Shown here piece by piece: positions 11,801-22,969 of a stretch of 64,000 bases of DNA. Location of the stretch: positions 1,448,001 through 1,512,000 of the forward strand of contig CATNEN010000024.1 of NCBI GenBank assembly GCA_950097015.1. Reading direction: 5' to 3'. Made by a program: the position numbers and the translations under genes. The DNA is from Macrostomum hystrix (Eukaryota > Platyhelminthes > Macrostomidae). Each line of letters opens with the position of its first letter. The stretch's first letter is position 1. Below the pieces are notes generated by a model. The model did not search any database. It was not told the DNA's origin and saw nothing but the letters and a program-made list of their open reading frames with translations.

Positions 11801-14591
11801 CTGCTGGGTCCCGTTGATTGGCGTGCCGAACACTCCGTCAGGTGGCTTCGTGACAATGGTCCTGTGGGAGACAGTGCGGTAAGCCTGATAATTAGGGCTC
11901 ACTACCGAGCTGACACGACCAGACGCTTACGAGAAGTTCAAGTCCGTGCGAAGAATGTGCAACAGGTCCTCTGAATGCCCATCGATCTGGCCGTAAGATT
12001 TGTTCTCAAAGATAGTGTAGGGCCGGAACTGTAATGGGAAATTCGAGTTTCAAGTCGATCAAAGTTTCCGAAACAAATACCGCGGACTCAGTCCAGCAGA
12101 GCTCACGTCAGGTGCGCACACTCGCAGGGTGCGGTTCTTGAAGTCCACGAAGGTGTTGGGAAACGCCAGAGGCTGCTTCTTGTACACAAAGGAGACGCTC
12201 AGTGAGACATTGTCCGGGTGGAACCTGGCGCTCTCGATGCAGCTCAGGGGGTTCGTGTAGAAGTCGTGATGCGTGGCCACGGTCTCAATGTAGGCAGCCA
12301 AGTGCCGAGTGGAGCCGTTGTAGGAGATCAGCGAGTCGAGGGCGTGGAAGCCTGAGGTCTGGAATTGGGATGTCAAGTTGATGAAAGCTGGCAAAAGCAC
12401 ACAGAAATGCCAAGGCTGAGCGTGAGGCTCACATTGGCCAATACTTGAGCAGCCAGCGCCCCGCCAGACCAAGGGCGAGTCGCGCCTCCGTTGCAGCTTG
12501 CGTTGCTGCTGCTGCTGCTGCTAAAGTTGGCGGCATCATGCAGAGCCCTCGCCATGGCCAGGACAGCGTCGATGGTGCGTAGCTCGACCACCTGCGGTTG
12601 TGAGTGAGGCAACTTTCAAGTGATTTAATTTGGGTCTCCCCTAGCGCTTCACAATGCTTTCGGCTCCTGAACTGAGTTCGAATCTTGGCAGGCCCTCACA
12701 CTGACATCCGCCGGCTGGCAGCCCCCGATGACTCTCTGCAGCGCCGCGGGGCAGCCGCCGTTCAGTCGCAGCCGCGAGGGGTCCAACAGGCCGTGACTCG
12801 AACTCCGGACCAGCATGACGTTGGCGGACACATTGGGTGGCAGCAGCGACAGCAGCCGACTGGGTCGGAGGCCCTCGTCCAGAGCCAGCCAGTAATAGTG
12901 GGCCTGGATTGCGTCGGCCAGAACTGCCTGAAAACCAATGAGAAGGATCTCATTTTAGATATTGCCGTAGACTTGAGCGACATGCATGCTGAGCGTGCTT
13001 CAAGGTCACCGGCTCTGATTGGCTGAAAATGGTCTGCGCAGGCGGCTACGAGCGTACAACCGCGCTATAAAGAGCAATGACTATGAGTCGCGAGCAGGAA
13101 ATGAGTCACCGATTAAGACAACCAGGTAATAATAGCACAAAGTGAAAAAGTGTGGAGTTTCAAAGGAAAAAAACGACAGACCAACGTCTATAATGAGACT
13201 CACTGACCTCTTTGATCAGGTCGTACACAGCCTCGGGTGCGGCCATAACTACATTGAACCGGATTTGCTTCTTGATGGAGCCAGTGAGAATCCTGGACAG
13301 GTTGGCGGTTGGAGAGTCCATCTGGAAGCTGACGACAGCGATGCCCGCAGACGACAGGCGGTTCTGCAGCGACTGCACGAGGCTCTGGTCTGCAAGTCCA
13401 GGAGACGGTTTACGGTTGTCAAAGAGGCAATCAAGCAGCAGACGATTGTAGATCAGAAACAAAAAGCAACAAAGTTTTAAATACTAGCATTCGCACCCTG
13501 CTTCGCGTCGAAGAACAGAGACACGAGGCCGGCTGAGTAAGACTGCAGCACGGACACGACGGCTTGTTGGTGAGCGACGGGTTGCACATCGCCAATGAAT
13601 GTGAACTCTGCGGGACAGGACAGAGCTAGTTGATGAGCTGCTTGAGTCCATCAGGCACTCTACTCACGCCAGTCACGGTGGGGTCCATCTGGCACACACA
13701 CAGTGCTCACACACACTGCTTGGATGGGTCCGTCAGGCACACACACACTGCTCACACACCAGTCTCCGAGGCGTCCATCAGGCACACACAAACCAGTCTC
13801 GGAGGCATCCATCAGGCACACACACTGCTTGGATGGGTCCGTCAGGCACACAGACACTGCTCACACACCAGTCTCGGAGGCGTCCATCAGGCACAAACAA
13901 GCCAGTCTCGGAGGCATCCATCAGGCACACACACTGCTCACACACCAGTCTCCGAGGCGTCCATCAGGCACACACAAACCAGTCTCGGAGGTGTCCATCA
14001 GGCACACACACTGCTCACACACCAGTCTCGGAGGTGTCCATCAGGCACACACACACAGCCCACACACCAGTCTCGGAGGCGTCCATCAGGCACACACACA
14101 CAGCCCACACACCAGTCTCGGAGGCGTCCATCTGGCACAGCTGTCCAGCAGGTACAAAGATGGCCGGCAACCGCAGCGACTTTGCTAGGCGGAGCACCTG
14201 GGTGCCGAGGGCGCAGCTGCCGACGCCCAGCAGGCCGTGGAAGCCTCCGGAATTGCAGACTGGAATCAGTTTTGAGATTAAATATGGTCTGAGAGTCCCG
14301 TGAAATATGGGATGTGGGATTATTTTGGGAGAATAGGATCCCAAACTCACATAGGCTGGTTACGGACACACAGTCTGGCACCGGCAGCACCTGGCAGGTG
14401 AGCGGGTCGGTCTTGCTCAATCCGGGGAACACCAGCGGGTCCTGGTTCACAAGTCGGTCGACGACCCGCTGAACAAGTCCAGGCGTCAGCAGCCCGGGCT
14501 CTGCCAGGAGGGCGACTCGCAGAGCATTGACATCTCCCGGCAGCAGCAGCAGCAGGAGCAGCAATACAGGTAAAAGCAGAGGTGCCTGCAT
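8821..14591 (-). CDS. Ionotropic glutamate receptor, copy 1 (849 aa)
   Basis: Ligand-gated cation channel subunit of the plasma membrane. The 12 exons are 14591-14351, 14259-14113, 13607-13497, 13389-13208, 12927-12700, 12591-12433, 12358-12107, 12028-11931, 11861-11768, 11065-10445, 9883-9711 and 9064-8821, totalling 2550 bp with consistent phases. The signal peptide is Leu-rich (residues 1-24). The amino-terminal domain runs to about 430 and includes the YNGSTR motif typical before S1. S1 is about 432-545, with the ligand Arg as R518 (TNVRYAVVD). M1 is about 557-577. The pore loop SFLQQGQDFYP has Gln (Q611) at the Q/R site, so calcium permeability is likely. M3 is about 627-650, S2 about 651-800, M4 about 815-835. 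S2 carries Asp725 (CIADQM) where GluN1 and delta receptors have Asp. The usual SYTANLAAF gate reads AYTGDLVAH. The tail is very short (DFVLF). The start ATG lies 80 bp from a TATA box. It appears intact. Confidence 0.88.
10000..10315. repeat. 30-bp minisatellite in receptor 1 intron 10
   Basis: About ten copies of a unit containing GTCAAGGTCAGTGAGAGACC. Degenerate copies extend left to about 9935 and right to about 10400. It fills most of the intron between the exons ending at 10445 and starting at 9883. Copy 2 has no such array in the matching intron. Confidence 0.92.
11170..11400 (+). mobile_element. tRNA-derived SINE in receptor 1 intron 9
   Basis: The tRNA-like head has an A-box-like GTGAGTGTCAGAGCGGTC and a B-box-like GAGCTCGAATCC about 45 bp apart. 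It is antisense to the receptor and absent from the matching intron of copy 2. Ends are approximate. Confidence 0.5.
13697..14140. repeat. Minisatellite built from an exon-intron junction, receptor 1 intron 2
   Basis: A variable 31-34 bp unit containing CAGTCTCGGAGGCGTCCATC followed by AGGCACACACA. Read on the minus strand, the unit is the last codons of exon 2 (ATGGACGCCTCCGAGACTG) joined to the GTGTGTG donor. The array starts at the real donor (14112) and fills most of intron 2. A subset of units carries TGCTTGGATGGGTCCGTCAG instead. Confidence 0.88.
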
Positions 14592-14670
14592 ATCAAGGAT
14601 TGATCGACAGGTTGTGAAGTTTTCGGGTACAGCATCTGGCAGCGCAGAAGCCCACTTTGAATGCGAGAGC

Positions 14671-14680
14671 TTTTATAAGC
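14671..14680 (-). promoter_or_regulatory. TATA box, receptor copy 1
   Basis: On the minus strand, GCTTATAAAA lies 80 bp upstream of the ATG at 14591. The same box at the same distance is found in copy 2, and a weaker one precedes the exon-1 relic of the third copy. Confidence 0.6.
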
Positions 14681-14681
14681 A

Positions 14682-15267
14682 AATCGGCACCCATGTGGGT
14701 CTCGCTAGAGATGATTGGCCCAGCTGAGCAGTATGGCCTTTTTTCTGCACGCCTAAAGCGGTGAAAAATGGAAATCTGATCCAACAGGCTGACCAAATGT
14801 CTGGCCTCACAACAATCGACTTATCGAACTATTGAGGACTCGAATCGAAGCTAGAAATGCTCAATTAGTCTGAGCAATGAGCTGATCAATGCGCGATCAG
14901 TTACACTGGTCCAGGCACAATATCACAAGCTTGATTACTGCTAATTAGTACTAGTTCAGGTAAACCTAGAATTTACTGCTCATCTCTACGCTATTGTTGC
15001 TGATTAATCAAATATTTAAATGCTCGACTTATTTTCATTCAGCTGGCGGCTGGTAATTAAAGAATTATTTGTCAATAAACACTAATTGACGCGTTGACAA
15101 CCAGCGAGATCTATTGTAACTTGAACTCTGTACAAATGTATTTCGATTTCAGCTCTCACCCTTTTTTTCCATCAAAACAGGTCAAGCAATGCTATTGTTC
15201 AGGTTTTAAGAGTATGTGTATAGTGCCAAAGTAAGTGAAAAAAAAACATAGGAACTTGTGAGCTAAA
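14682..15267. other. Upstream region of receptor copy 1
   Basis: The first ~320 bp (to about 14999) is nearly identical to the upstream of copy 2 (to about 22254). Similarity then stops abruptly, which marks the right edge of the duplicated segment. No gene is seen. Confidence 0.6.
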
Positions 15268-16400
15268 AGCTTCCATTCTTTCAGCTGATTAGCTAAAAGC
15301 TTCCATTCCTTCAGTTGATTAGCTAAAAGCTTCCATTCCTTCAGTTGATTAGCTAAAAGCTTCCATTCCTTCAGTTGATTAGCTAAAAGCTTCCATTCCT
15401 TCAGTTGATTAGCTAAAAGCTTCCATTCCTTCAGTTGATTAGCTAAAAGCTTCCATTCCTTCAGTTGATTAGCTAAAAGCTTCCATTCCTTCAGTTGATT
15501 AGCTAAAAGCTTCCATTCCTTCAGTTGATTAGCTAAAAGCTTCCATTCCTTCAGTTGATTAGCTAAAAGCTTCCATTCTTTCAGTTCATTAGCTAAAAGC
15601 TTCCATTCCTTCAGTTGATTAGCTAAAAGCTTCCATTCCTTCAGTTGATTAGCTAAAAGCTTCCATTCCTTCAGTTGATTAGCTAAAAGCTTCCATTCCT
15701 TCAGTTGATTAGCTAAAAGCTTCCATTCCTTCAGTTGATTAGCTAAAAGCTTCCATTCCTTCAGTTGATTAGCTAAAAGCTTCCATTCCTTCAGTTGATT
15801 AGCTAAAAGCTTCCATTCCTTCAGTTGATTAGCTAAAAGCTTCCATTCCTTCAGTTGATTAGCTAAAAGCTTCCATTCCTTCAGTTGATTAGCTAAAAGC
15901 TTCCATTCCTTCAGTTGATTAGCTAAAAGCTTCCATTCCTTCAGTTGATTAGCTAAAAGCTTCCATTCCTTCAGTTGATTAGCTAAAAGCTTCCATTCTT
16001 TCAGCTGATTAGCTAAAAGCTTCCATTCCTTCAGTTGATTAGCTAAAAGCTTCCATTCCTTCAGTTGATTAGCTAAAAGCTTCCATTCCTTCAGTTGATT
16101 AGCTAAAAGCTTCCATTCCTTCAGTTGATTAGCTAAAAGCTTCCATTCCTTCAGTTGATTAGCTAAAAGCTTCTATTCCTTCAGTTGATTAGCTAAAAGC
16201 TTCCATTCCTTCAGTTGATTAGCTAAAAGCTTCCATTCTTTCAGCTGATTAGCTAAAAGCTTCCATTCCTTCAGTTGATTAGCTAAAAGCTTCCATTCCT
16301 TCAGTTGATTAGCTAAAAGCTTCCATTCTTTCAGCTGATTAGCTAAAAGCTTCCATTCCTTCAGTTGATTAGCTAAAAGCTTCCATTCCTTCAGTTGGTT
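15268..16400. repeat. 30-bp minisatellite, about 38 copies
   Basis: Unit AGCTAAAAGCTTCCATTCCT plus TCAGTTGATT. It is highly homogeneous, with a few TTTCAGCTGATT variants scattered singly. It lies between the two receptor genes. Each plus-strand unit resembles a 3' splice site (CTTCCATTCCTTCAG) preceded by a CTAA branch-like motif. Confidence 0.96.
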
Positions 16401-16599
16401 AGCAAATGTGAACTTCTACCGCGTTGCTAGGTGCGTTGCTAGGTGTGTTTGGAGCCTGAATTAGCTGTTTCATATTGGATAGAAAAGTTGTAATCCACGG
16501 AGATTCTATTCTACCTGGACCGTTGCAAGTGCAAATATATAAGTTTATAATAATTCACAACTAAGACCTGGGTCCGATATTCTGGGCCCTTACAATAAT

Positions 16600-16945
16600 A
16601 CCTCCAGATATTCAGGTGTCTCAGACTCTCGCCACCTTCGGATATTCAGGTGTCTCAGACTCTCGCCACCTTCGGATATTCAGGTGTCTCAGACTCTCGC
16701 CACCTTCGGATATTCAGGTGTCTCAGACTCTCGCCACCTTCGGATATTCAGGTGTCTCAGACTCTCGCCACCTTCGGATATTCAGGTGTCTCAGACTCTC
16801 GCCACCTTCGGATATTCAGGTGTCTCAGACTCTCGCCACCTTCGGATATTCAGGTGTCTCAGACTCTCGCCACCTTCGGATATTCAGGTGTCTCAGACTC
16901 TCGCCACCTTCGGATATTCAGGTGTCTCAGACTCTCAACACATTC
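16600..16945. repeat. 34-bp minisatellite, about 10 copies
   Basis: The unit begins TCGGATATTCAGGTGTCTCA and continues GACTCTCGCCACCT. The last copy is diverged (CAACACA). It lies just downstream of receptor copy 2. The three overlapping ORFs in it are one repeat read in three frames. Confidence 0.95.
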
Positions 16946-17092
16946 GGATGTTCAGGTGTTTTTACCTCCACCTCTAACTCCACATCCGGATGCTCAGGGA
17001 CCTAATGCTCGCTTGTGATCTATCCCCAGTCCTTCAGTCTTTAGTCGTCAGTCATCATTGAGCTCTGAGCTCCTCGGCAGTCAGTAGGAGAG

Positions 17093-20000
17093 CTAGAACA
17101 GAACAAAGTCCAGCGGCTCCCTGTTCAGGCAGAAGGTCCAGAAAAACTCTAACAGCAGGATGAGCAGGCCAATCAGGTACAGAACTGCCGGCACCAGGCA
17201 GGACCCGCCGATGCCCTCCAGGCTGATTGGATCGGCCTCGGCTGTGAGCTTGGCGCTTGAGCACTCGGAGCTGCTGGTTGGGAAGTACTTCAGGCGCAGC
17301 ATGTCCACCAGGCCATTCTCCTTGGCGCGGCGGATGCTGCGGTGAAGTTTGGAGTTTGCGCTGAATCGAAATTTTTTAGAAGGCAAGAATGAGAAGAGAG
17401 TAGGGAATTCGATAGATTTGTAGGAATAAAAATAGGAAACGAATTGGGATAACAGGTACGGAAGTTATAGAGTTGGGGTAGAGACAGTAGACTGTGAAGA
17501 ATAAGGATATCGGAAAGGTAGATAGGAAGCAGAAAGTTCTCAGGGAGCAGTGTTCTCAGGCCATGAGTGCTGCGTGTCACCAAAGAAAACAAGAAATTCA
17601 TTTAAAATCGTAAATTATATTCTTTTAAAAGTGATTTGCCTTTTAACAGGTAAGCAATCGATTTGTTTGAGATAGTGAAACAATCATGGGGAAGACCTGA
17701 CAGAGGAAAACGTGGGATCAATGAGCCAGCCTAGGCGAGTCCACACCAGTTTTGCAGCCAATCAGGCAGTGGGGGCTCACACAAGGTTCATGGCGTCAGC
17801 AAAGAAGGCGTCCCTTGGCACAGTCCAGGCCAGGAAGTAGAAGTTGAAGTACTCTTCGGCCAGATAAACTTTGTCGCAGAACTGGGCGGCGAAGTACTGA
17901 TTAGACATCTGGTCCGCGATGCACACCGTGTACGGGTTAGTCGAGGCGATCAGCTGAAAATCATGCAGAAGCCTGAAGTAATCCCAAATCTGGGCGCCAA
18001 ATCCCACCCATATTTCTACTACAGCTGATGCTGCGACTCATGTTACAACTGGGTGAACAAGGGCGAACTGAAGCAATGGAGAAAAGTAGTGTTGCTTTAA
18101 GTTCAGCAAACGGGAAGTCTCAAAGGACCTTGAAGGTCGAAGCCGCCCACCTTCAGAGCGCAGTCCTCATGCGACTGCACCAACACGGACATGGACTTCA
18201 GCTGGAACATTGGTCCTGAGGTGGCCAGGTCGATGGCAGTCTGAATGTTGGTGCCCCTCGGTACCAGAGCTGTGTACTGTGGCACGGCGACCAGGTCATC
18301 CAGTGTCTGTATGGGCAGCTTGGTGATCGAAGTGGCCAAGTGAGCCGTCAGGTCGCCGGTGTAGGCGCCGAAGATGATCACGGTGAACATCCACCAGAAC
18401 ACCAGGACAGTTCTTGGTGACATTGCGAACGGATAAAAATCCTGTCCCTGCTGCAGGAAGCTGCCCATTGTTGACCAGACGTACTCCTTGTACCAGACCT
18501 CATCGGAAAATGCGAAGCTGAGCTTCAGGTTCCAGGCGGAGAATGGACTGAACACGGCTAGCAGGTAGATGATGAGGGGCACGATGAACAGGAAGGCTGC
18601 CAACAGCAGCCAAACCTCTGGTGTCATCGGAGTGAACACATTCCAGATCTTGCTGGCGGGCGGCGGTATTCTGACCAGGATGTTGTTGGATGAGTACAGG
18701 TAGTCGTCCAGGTAGTCCACGACAGCGTAGCGGACGTTCGTGACAGCGAAAACCATGCCGAGGTCAGAGCGCTGAACGGGAGCGGAAATCGGAGCAATTC
18801 ACAGAATGATGGATGCCACTGGGACTCTGAGTTCGGGCTTGCACTTTTGTCTTAGTTGTGAAGTGACGTTCATGGGATGATGTGGCCATCAGATGAAAGG
18901 CGAACTGGACTGGACTGGACTGACCAAACTGGACTGTACTGTACTGTACAGGAGTGGACAGGACCGTGGATAATTAAAGTTCACAGCTTCTAACTCACTC
19001 CTTTCTGCAGCTCGCCGATGCAGCCGGAGAACTCCATGGTCCCGTTGATAGGGGTGCCGAACACCCCATCGGGTGGTTTGAGAACAATGGTACTGCAAGG
19101 GCCAATAGCTTCTTCGTATGACCAGTGTTCAAAAGTTTATTTCAGGTAAAAAGCAATAATAATACTTCAGTAAGAACTGACGAGAAATTGAGCGCCTTTC
19201 GCACCACACTGAGCAGCTCCTCAGCGTGCCCAGTCACCTTTCCGTAGGCATTGTTGTCATAGATCACGTACGGCCGAACCTGTATGTAAAGTGTTCTTTG
19301 GTTGTAACATGATCGAGCTTCAGGTGAAGAGTCCCGAATACCGCGGACTCAGTCCAGCAGAGCTCACGTCAGGTGCGCACACTCGCAGGGTGCGGTTCTT
19401 GAAGTCCACGAAGGTGTTGGGAAACGCCAGAGGCTGCTTCTTGTACACAAAGGAGACGCTCAGTGAGACATTGTCCGGGTGGAACCTGGCGCTCTCGATG
19501 CAGCTCAGGGGGTTCGTGTAGAAGTCGTGATGCGTGGCCACGGTCTCAATGTAGGCAGCCAAGTGCCGAGTGGAGCCGTTGTAGGAGATCAGCGAGTCGA
19601 GGGCGTGGAAGCCTGAGGTCTGGAATTGGGATGTCAAGTTGATGAAAGCTGGCAAAAGCACACAGAAATGCCAAGGCTGAGCGTGAGGCTCACATTGGCC
19701 AATACTTGAGCAGCCAGCGCCCCGCCAGACCAAGGGCGAGTCGCGCCTCCGTTGCAGCTTGCGTTGCTGCTGCTGCTGCTGCTAAAGTTGGCGGCATCAT
19801 GCAGAGCCCTCGCCATGGCCAGGACAGCGTCGATGGTGCGTAGCTCGACCACCTGCGGTTGTGAGTGAGGCAACTTTCAAGTGATTTAATTTGGGTCTCC
19901 CCTAGCGCTTCACAATGCTTTCGGCTCCTGAACTGAGTTCGAATCTTGGCAGGCCCTCACACTGACATCCGCCGGCTGGCAGCCCCCGATGACTCTCTGC

Positions 20001-21808
20001 AGCGCCGCGGGGCAGCCGCCGTTCAGTCGCAGCCGCGAGGGGTCCAACAGGCCGTGACTCGAACTCCGGACCAGCATGACGTTGGCGGACACATTGGGTG
20101 GCAGCAGCGACAGCAGCCGACTGGGTCGGAGGCCCTCGTCCAGAGCCAGCCAGTAATAGTGGGCCTGGATTGCGTCGGCCAGAACTGCCTGAAAACCAAT
20201 GAGAAGGATCTCATTTTAGATATTGCCGTAGACTTGAGCGACATGCATGCTGAGCGTGCTTCAAGGTCACCGGCTCTGATTGGCTGAAAATGGTCTGCGC
20301 AGGCGGCTACGAGCGTACAACCGCGCTATAAAGAGCAATGACTATGAGTCGCGAGCAGGAAATGAGTCACCGATTAAGACAACCAGGTAATAATAGCACA
20401 AAGTGAAAAAGTGTGGAGTTTCAAAGGAAAAAAACGACAGACCAACGTCTATAATGAGACTCACTGACCTCTTTGATCAGGTCGTACACAGCCTCGGGTG
20501 CGGCCATAACTACATTGAACCGGATTTGCTTCTTGATGGAGCCAGTGAGAATCCTGGACAGGTTGGCGGTTGGAGAGTCCATCTGGAAGCTGACGACAGC
20601 GATGCCCGCAGACGACAGGCGGTTCTGCAGCGACTGCACGAGGCTCTGGTCTGCAAGTCCAGGAGACGGTTTACGGTTGTCAAAGAGGCAATCAAGCAGC
20701 AGACGATTGTAGATCAGAAACAAAAAGCAACAAAGTTTTAAATACTAGCATTCGCACCCTGCTTCGCGTCGAAGAACAGAGACACGAGGCCGGCTGAGTA
20801 AGACTGCAGCACGGACACGACGGCTTGTTGGTGAGCGACGGGTTGCACATCGCCAATGAATGTGAACTCTGCGGGACAGGACAGAGCTAGTTGATGAGCT
20901 GCTTGAGTCCATCAGGCACTCTACTCACGCCAGTCACGGTGGGGTCCATCTGGCACACACACAGTGCTCACACACACTGCTTGGATGGGTCCGTCAGGCA
21001 CACAGACACTGCTCACACACCAGTCTCGGAGGCGTCCATCTGGCACACACAAACCAGTCTCGGAGGCATCCATCAGGCACACACACTGCTTGGATGGGTC
21101 CGTCAGGCACACAGACACTGCTCACACACCAGTCTCGGAGGCGTCCATCAGGCACACACAAGCCAGTCTCGGAGGCATCCATCAGGCACACACACTGCTT
21201 GGATGGGTCCGTCAGGCACACAGACACTGCTCACACACCAGTCTCGGAGGCGTCCATCTGGCACACACACTGCTCACACACCAGTCTCGGAGGCGTCCAT
21301 CAGGCACACACACACAGCCCACACACCAGTCTCGGAGGCGTCCATCTGGCACAGCTGTCCAGCAGGTACAAAGATGGCCGGCAACCGCAGCGACTTTGCT
21401 AGGCGGAGCACCTGGGTGCCGAGGGCGCAGCTGCCGACGCCCAGCAGGCCGTGGAAGCCTCCGGAATTGCAGACTGGAATCAGTTTTGAGATTAAATATG
21501 GTCTGAGAGTCCCGTGAAATATGGGATGTGGGATTATTTTGGGAGAATAGGATCCCTAACTCACATAGGCTGGTTACGGACACACAGTCTGGCACCGGCA
21601 GCACCTGGCAGGTGAGCGGGTCGGTCTTGCTCAATCCGGGGAACACCAGCGGGTCCTGGTTCACAAGTCGGTCGACGACCCGCTGAACAAGTCCAGGCGT
21701 CAGCAGCCCGGGCTCTGCCAGGAGGGCGATTCGCAGAGCATTGACATCTCCCGATGGCAGCAGCAGCAGCAGGAGCAGCAATACAGGTAAAAGCAGAGGT
21801 GCCTGCAT
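17093..21808 (-). CDS. Ionotropic glutamate receptor, copy 2 (850 aa)
   Basis: Tandem paralogue of copy 1 with the same 12-exon structure: 21808-21565, 21473-21327, 20868-20758, 20650-20469, 20188-19961, 19852-19694, 19619-19368, 19279-19182, 19092-18999, 18771-18151, 17953-17781 and 17336-17093 (2553 bp, in frame). One extra Ser codon lies in the signal peptide. The amino-terminal-domain exons (1-7) and their introns are almost identical to copy 1, whereas exons 8-9 (S1: VRPYVIYDNN versus FRPYTIFENK) and exon 11 are clearly diverged. Exon 10 is mosaic. The pore QQGQDFYP and ligand Arg are kept; M3 reads AYTGDLTAHL. The Asp of CIADQM is also kept. It has the same TATA box and spacing as copy 1. 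Both copies look functional, so they may form heteromers or have different ligands, as their binding domains differ most. Confidence 0.88.
20985..21350. repeat. Exon-junction minisatellite, receptor 2 intron 2
   Basis: Same unit family as at 13697-14140 (CAGTCTCGGAGGCGTCCATC), but with a different copy number and order. It starts at the exon 2 donor (21326). Confidence 0.87.
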
Positions 21809-21887
21809 ATCAAGGATTGATTGACAGGTTGTGAAGTTTTCGGGTACAGCATCTGGCAGCGCAGAAGCCCACTTTGAATGCGAGAGC

Positions 21888-21897
21888 TTTTATAAGC
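21888..21897 (-). promoter_or_regulatory. TATA box, receptor copy 2
   Basis: GCTTATAAAA on the minus strand, 80 bp upstream of the ATG at 21808, matching copy 1. Confidence 0.6.
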
Positions 21898-22283
21898 AAA
21901 TTGGCACCCATGTGGGTCTCGCTAGAGATGATTGGCCCAGCTGAGCAGTATGGCCTTTTTTCTGCACGCCTAAAGCGGTGAAAAATAGAAATCTGATCCA
22001 ACAGGCTGACCAAATGTCTGGCCTCACAACAATCGACTTATCGAACTATTGAGGACTTGAACAATAGTGATATCTAGTGATATCTAGGATACGAAATCGA
22101 AACTAGAAATGCTCAATTAGTCTCAGCAATGAGCTGATCAATGCGCGATCAGTTACACTGGTCCAGGCACAATATCACAAGCTTGATTACTGCCAATTAG
22201 TACTAGTTCAGGTAAACCTAGAATTTACTGCTCATATCTACGCTATTGTTGCTCTCACGGTCACGTGTGGCTGACAGACAGTC

Positions 22284-22514
22284 CTAGGCGCTCAAAATGC
22301 GGCAGGTGAGCGGGTCCGCCACACCTAGGCCTGGGAACACCAGCGGATCCTGGTTCACTCGCTGATCGATGCCAGTTCGCTCAATGAGGCCAGCTTGAGT
22401 CGGCGAAGCTCCTGGCTCGGTCAGCACAGCTAGGCGCAGGGCCCGCACGGCTGCTACTAGCAGCATCAGCTGCAGCAGCCGCAAAGGCAACAGAATTCGC
22501 GGATGCAAAGCCAT
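22284..22514 (-). pseudogene. Truncated first exon of a third glutamate receptor copy
   Basis: A 76-residue ORF starting at the ATG at 22514 parallels exon 1 of the receptors: Leu-rich signal peptide, ALRLAVLTEPG versus ALRVALLAEPG, then VNQDPLVFPGL and DPLTC in the same order. It stops after DPLTCRILSA, where the intact copies continue to VPDC. No further exons exist, because the upstream region of copy 2 begins at once. A TATA-like CTTATAGAATG lies about 60 bp upstream. It is best read as a duplication-breakpoint relic. A small secreted product cannot be excluded. Confidence 0.7.
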
Positions 22515-22969
22515 CAGGAGGCAGGGATGAATGAAAAAATTAGCAAGTTTGGACAAATTTCAGCATGCAGGCATTCTATAAGCCTGGCTGATTGACAAGA
22601 ATCAATGCTACCCGGAGACCCGATGTAATTTGCGCAATCTTAATGCGAAACATTATCTGGCCAAAAGTGCCAGGCCCCATATCGATGCCAGCGGGTGCGA
22701 AGGTCACCAGCAGAATCGATTTTCCTCGGTTTCCGAAAGTGCCAAGGGAAGGCAACATTGGCAATTAGACGTAATCCATAGAGCATTTATTGAACTTTCT
22801 CACATTCATTTGCTGCCCCCTAAGGGCATCGTGTAAGCCCGCAATGAACAACTCAATGTTAAGCTTCCCTTTAGCTCAATGGGTGACAGAAAGGATTTGC
22901 GACTTGAGGGATCAGCTGAATGCTATGCGCTCTCTTGCAAGTCATGACCTGAGGATTTGATGGCGGATT

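Noticed and set aside
13630-14303. Plus-strand His/Thr-rich ORFs over receptor intron 2
   Set aside because: They are shadows of the splice-junction minisatellite and run across real exons on the opposite strand.
15268-16400. CRISPR-like regular repeats
   Set aside because: The units are head-to-tail without unique spacers, and the genome is eukaryotic. The same applies to all other arrays.
22865-22930. A SINE or tRNA head (TTAGCTCAATGG)
   Set aside because: There is an A-box-like string but no B-box at the right distance.
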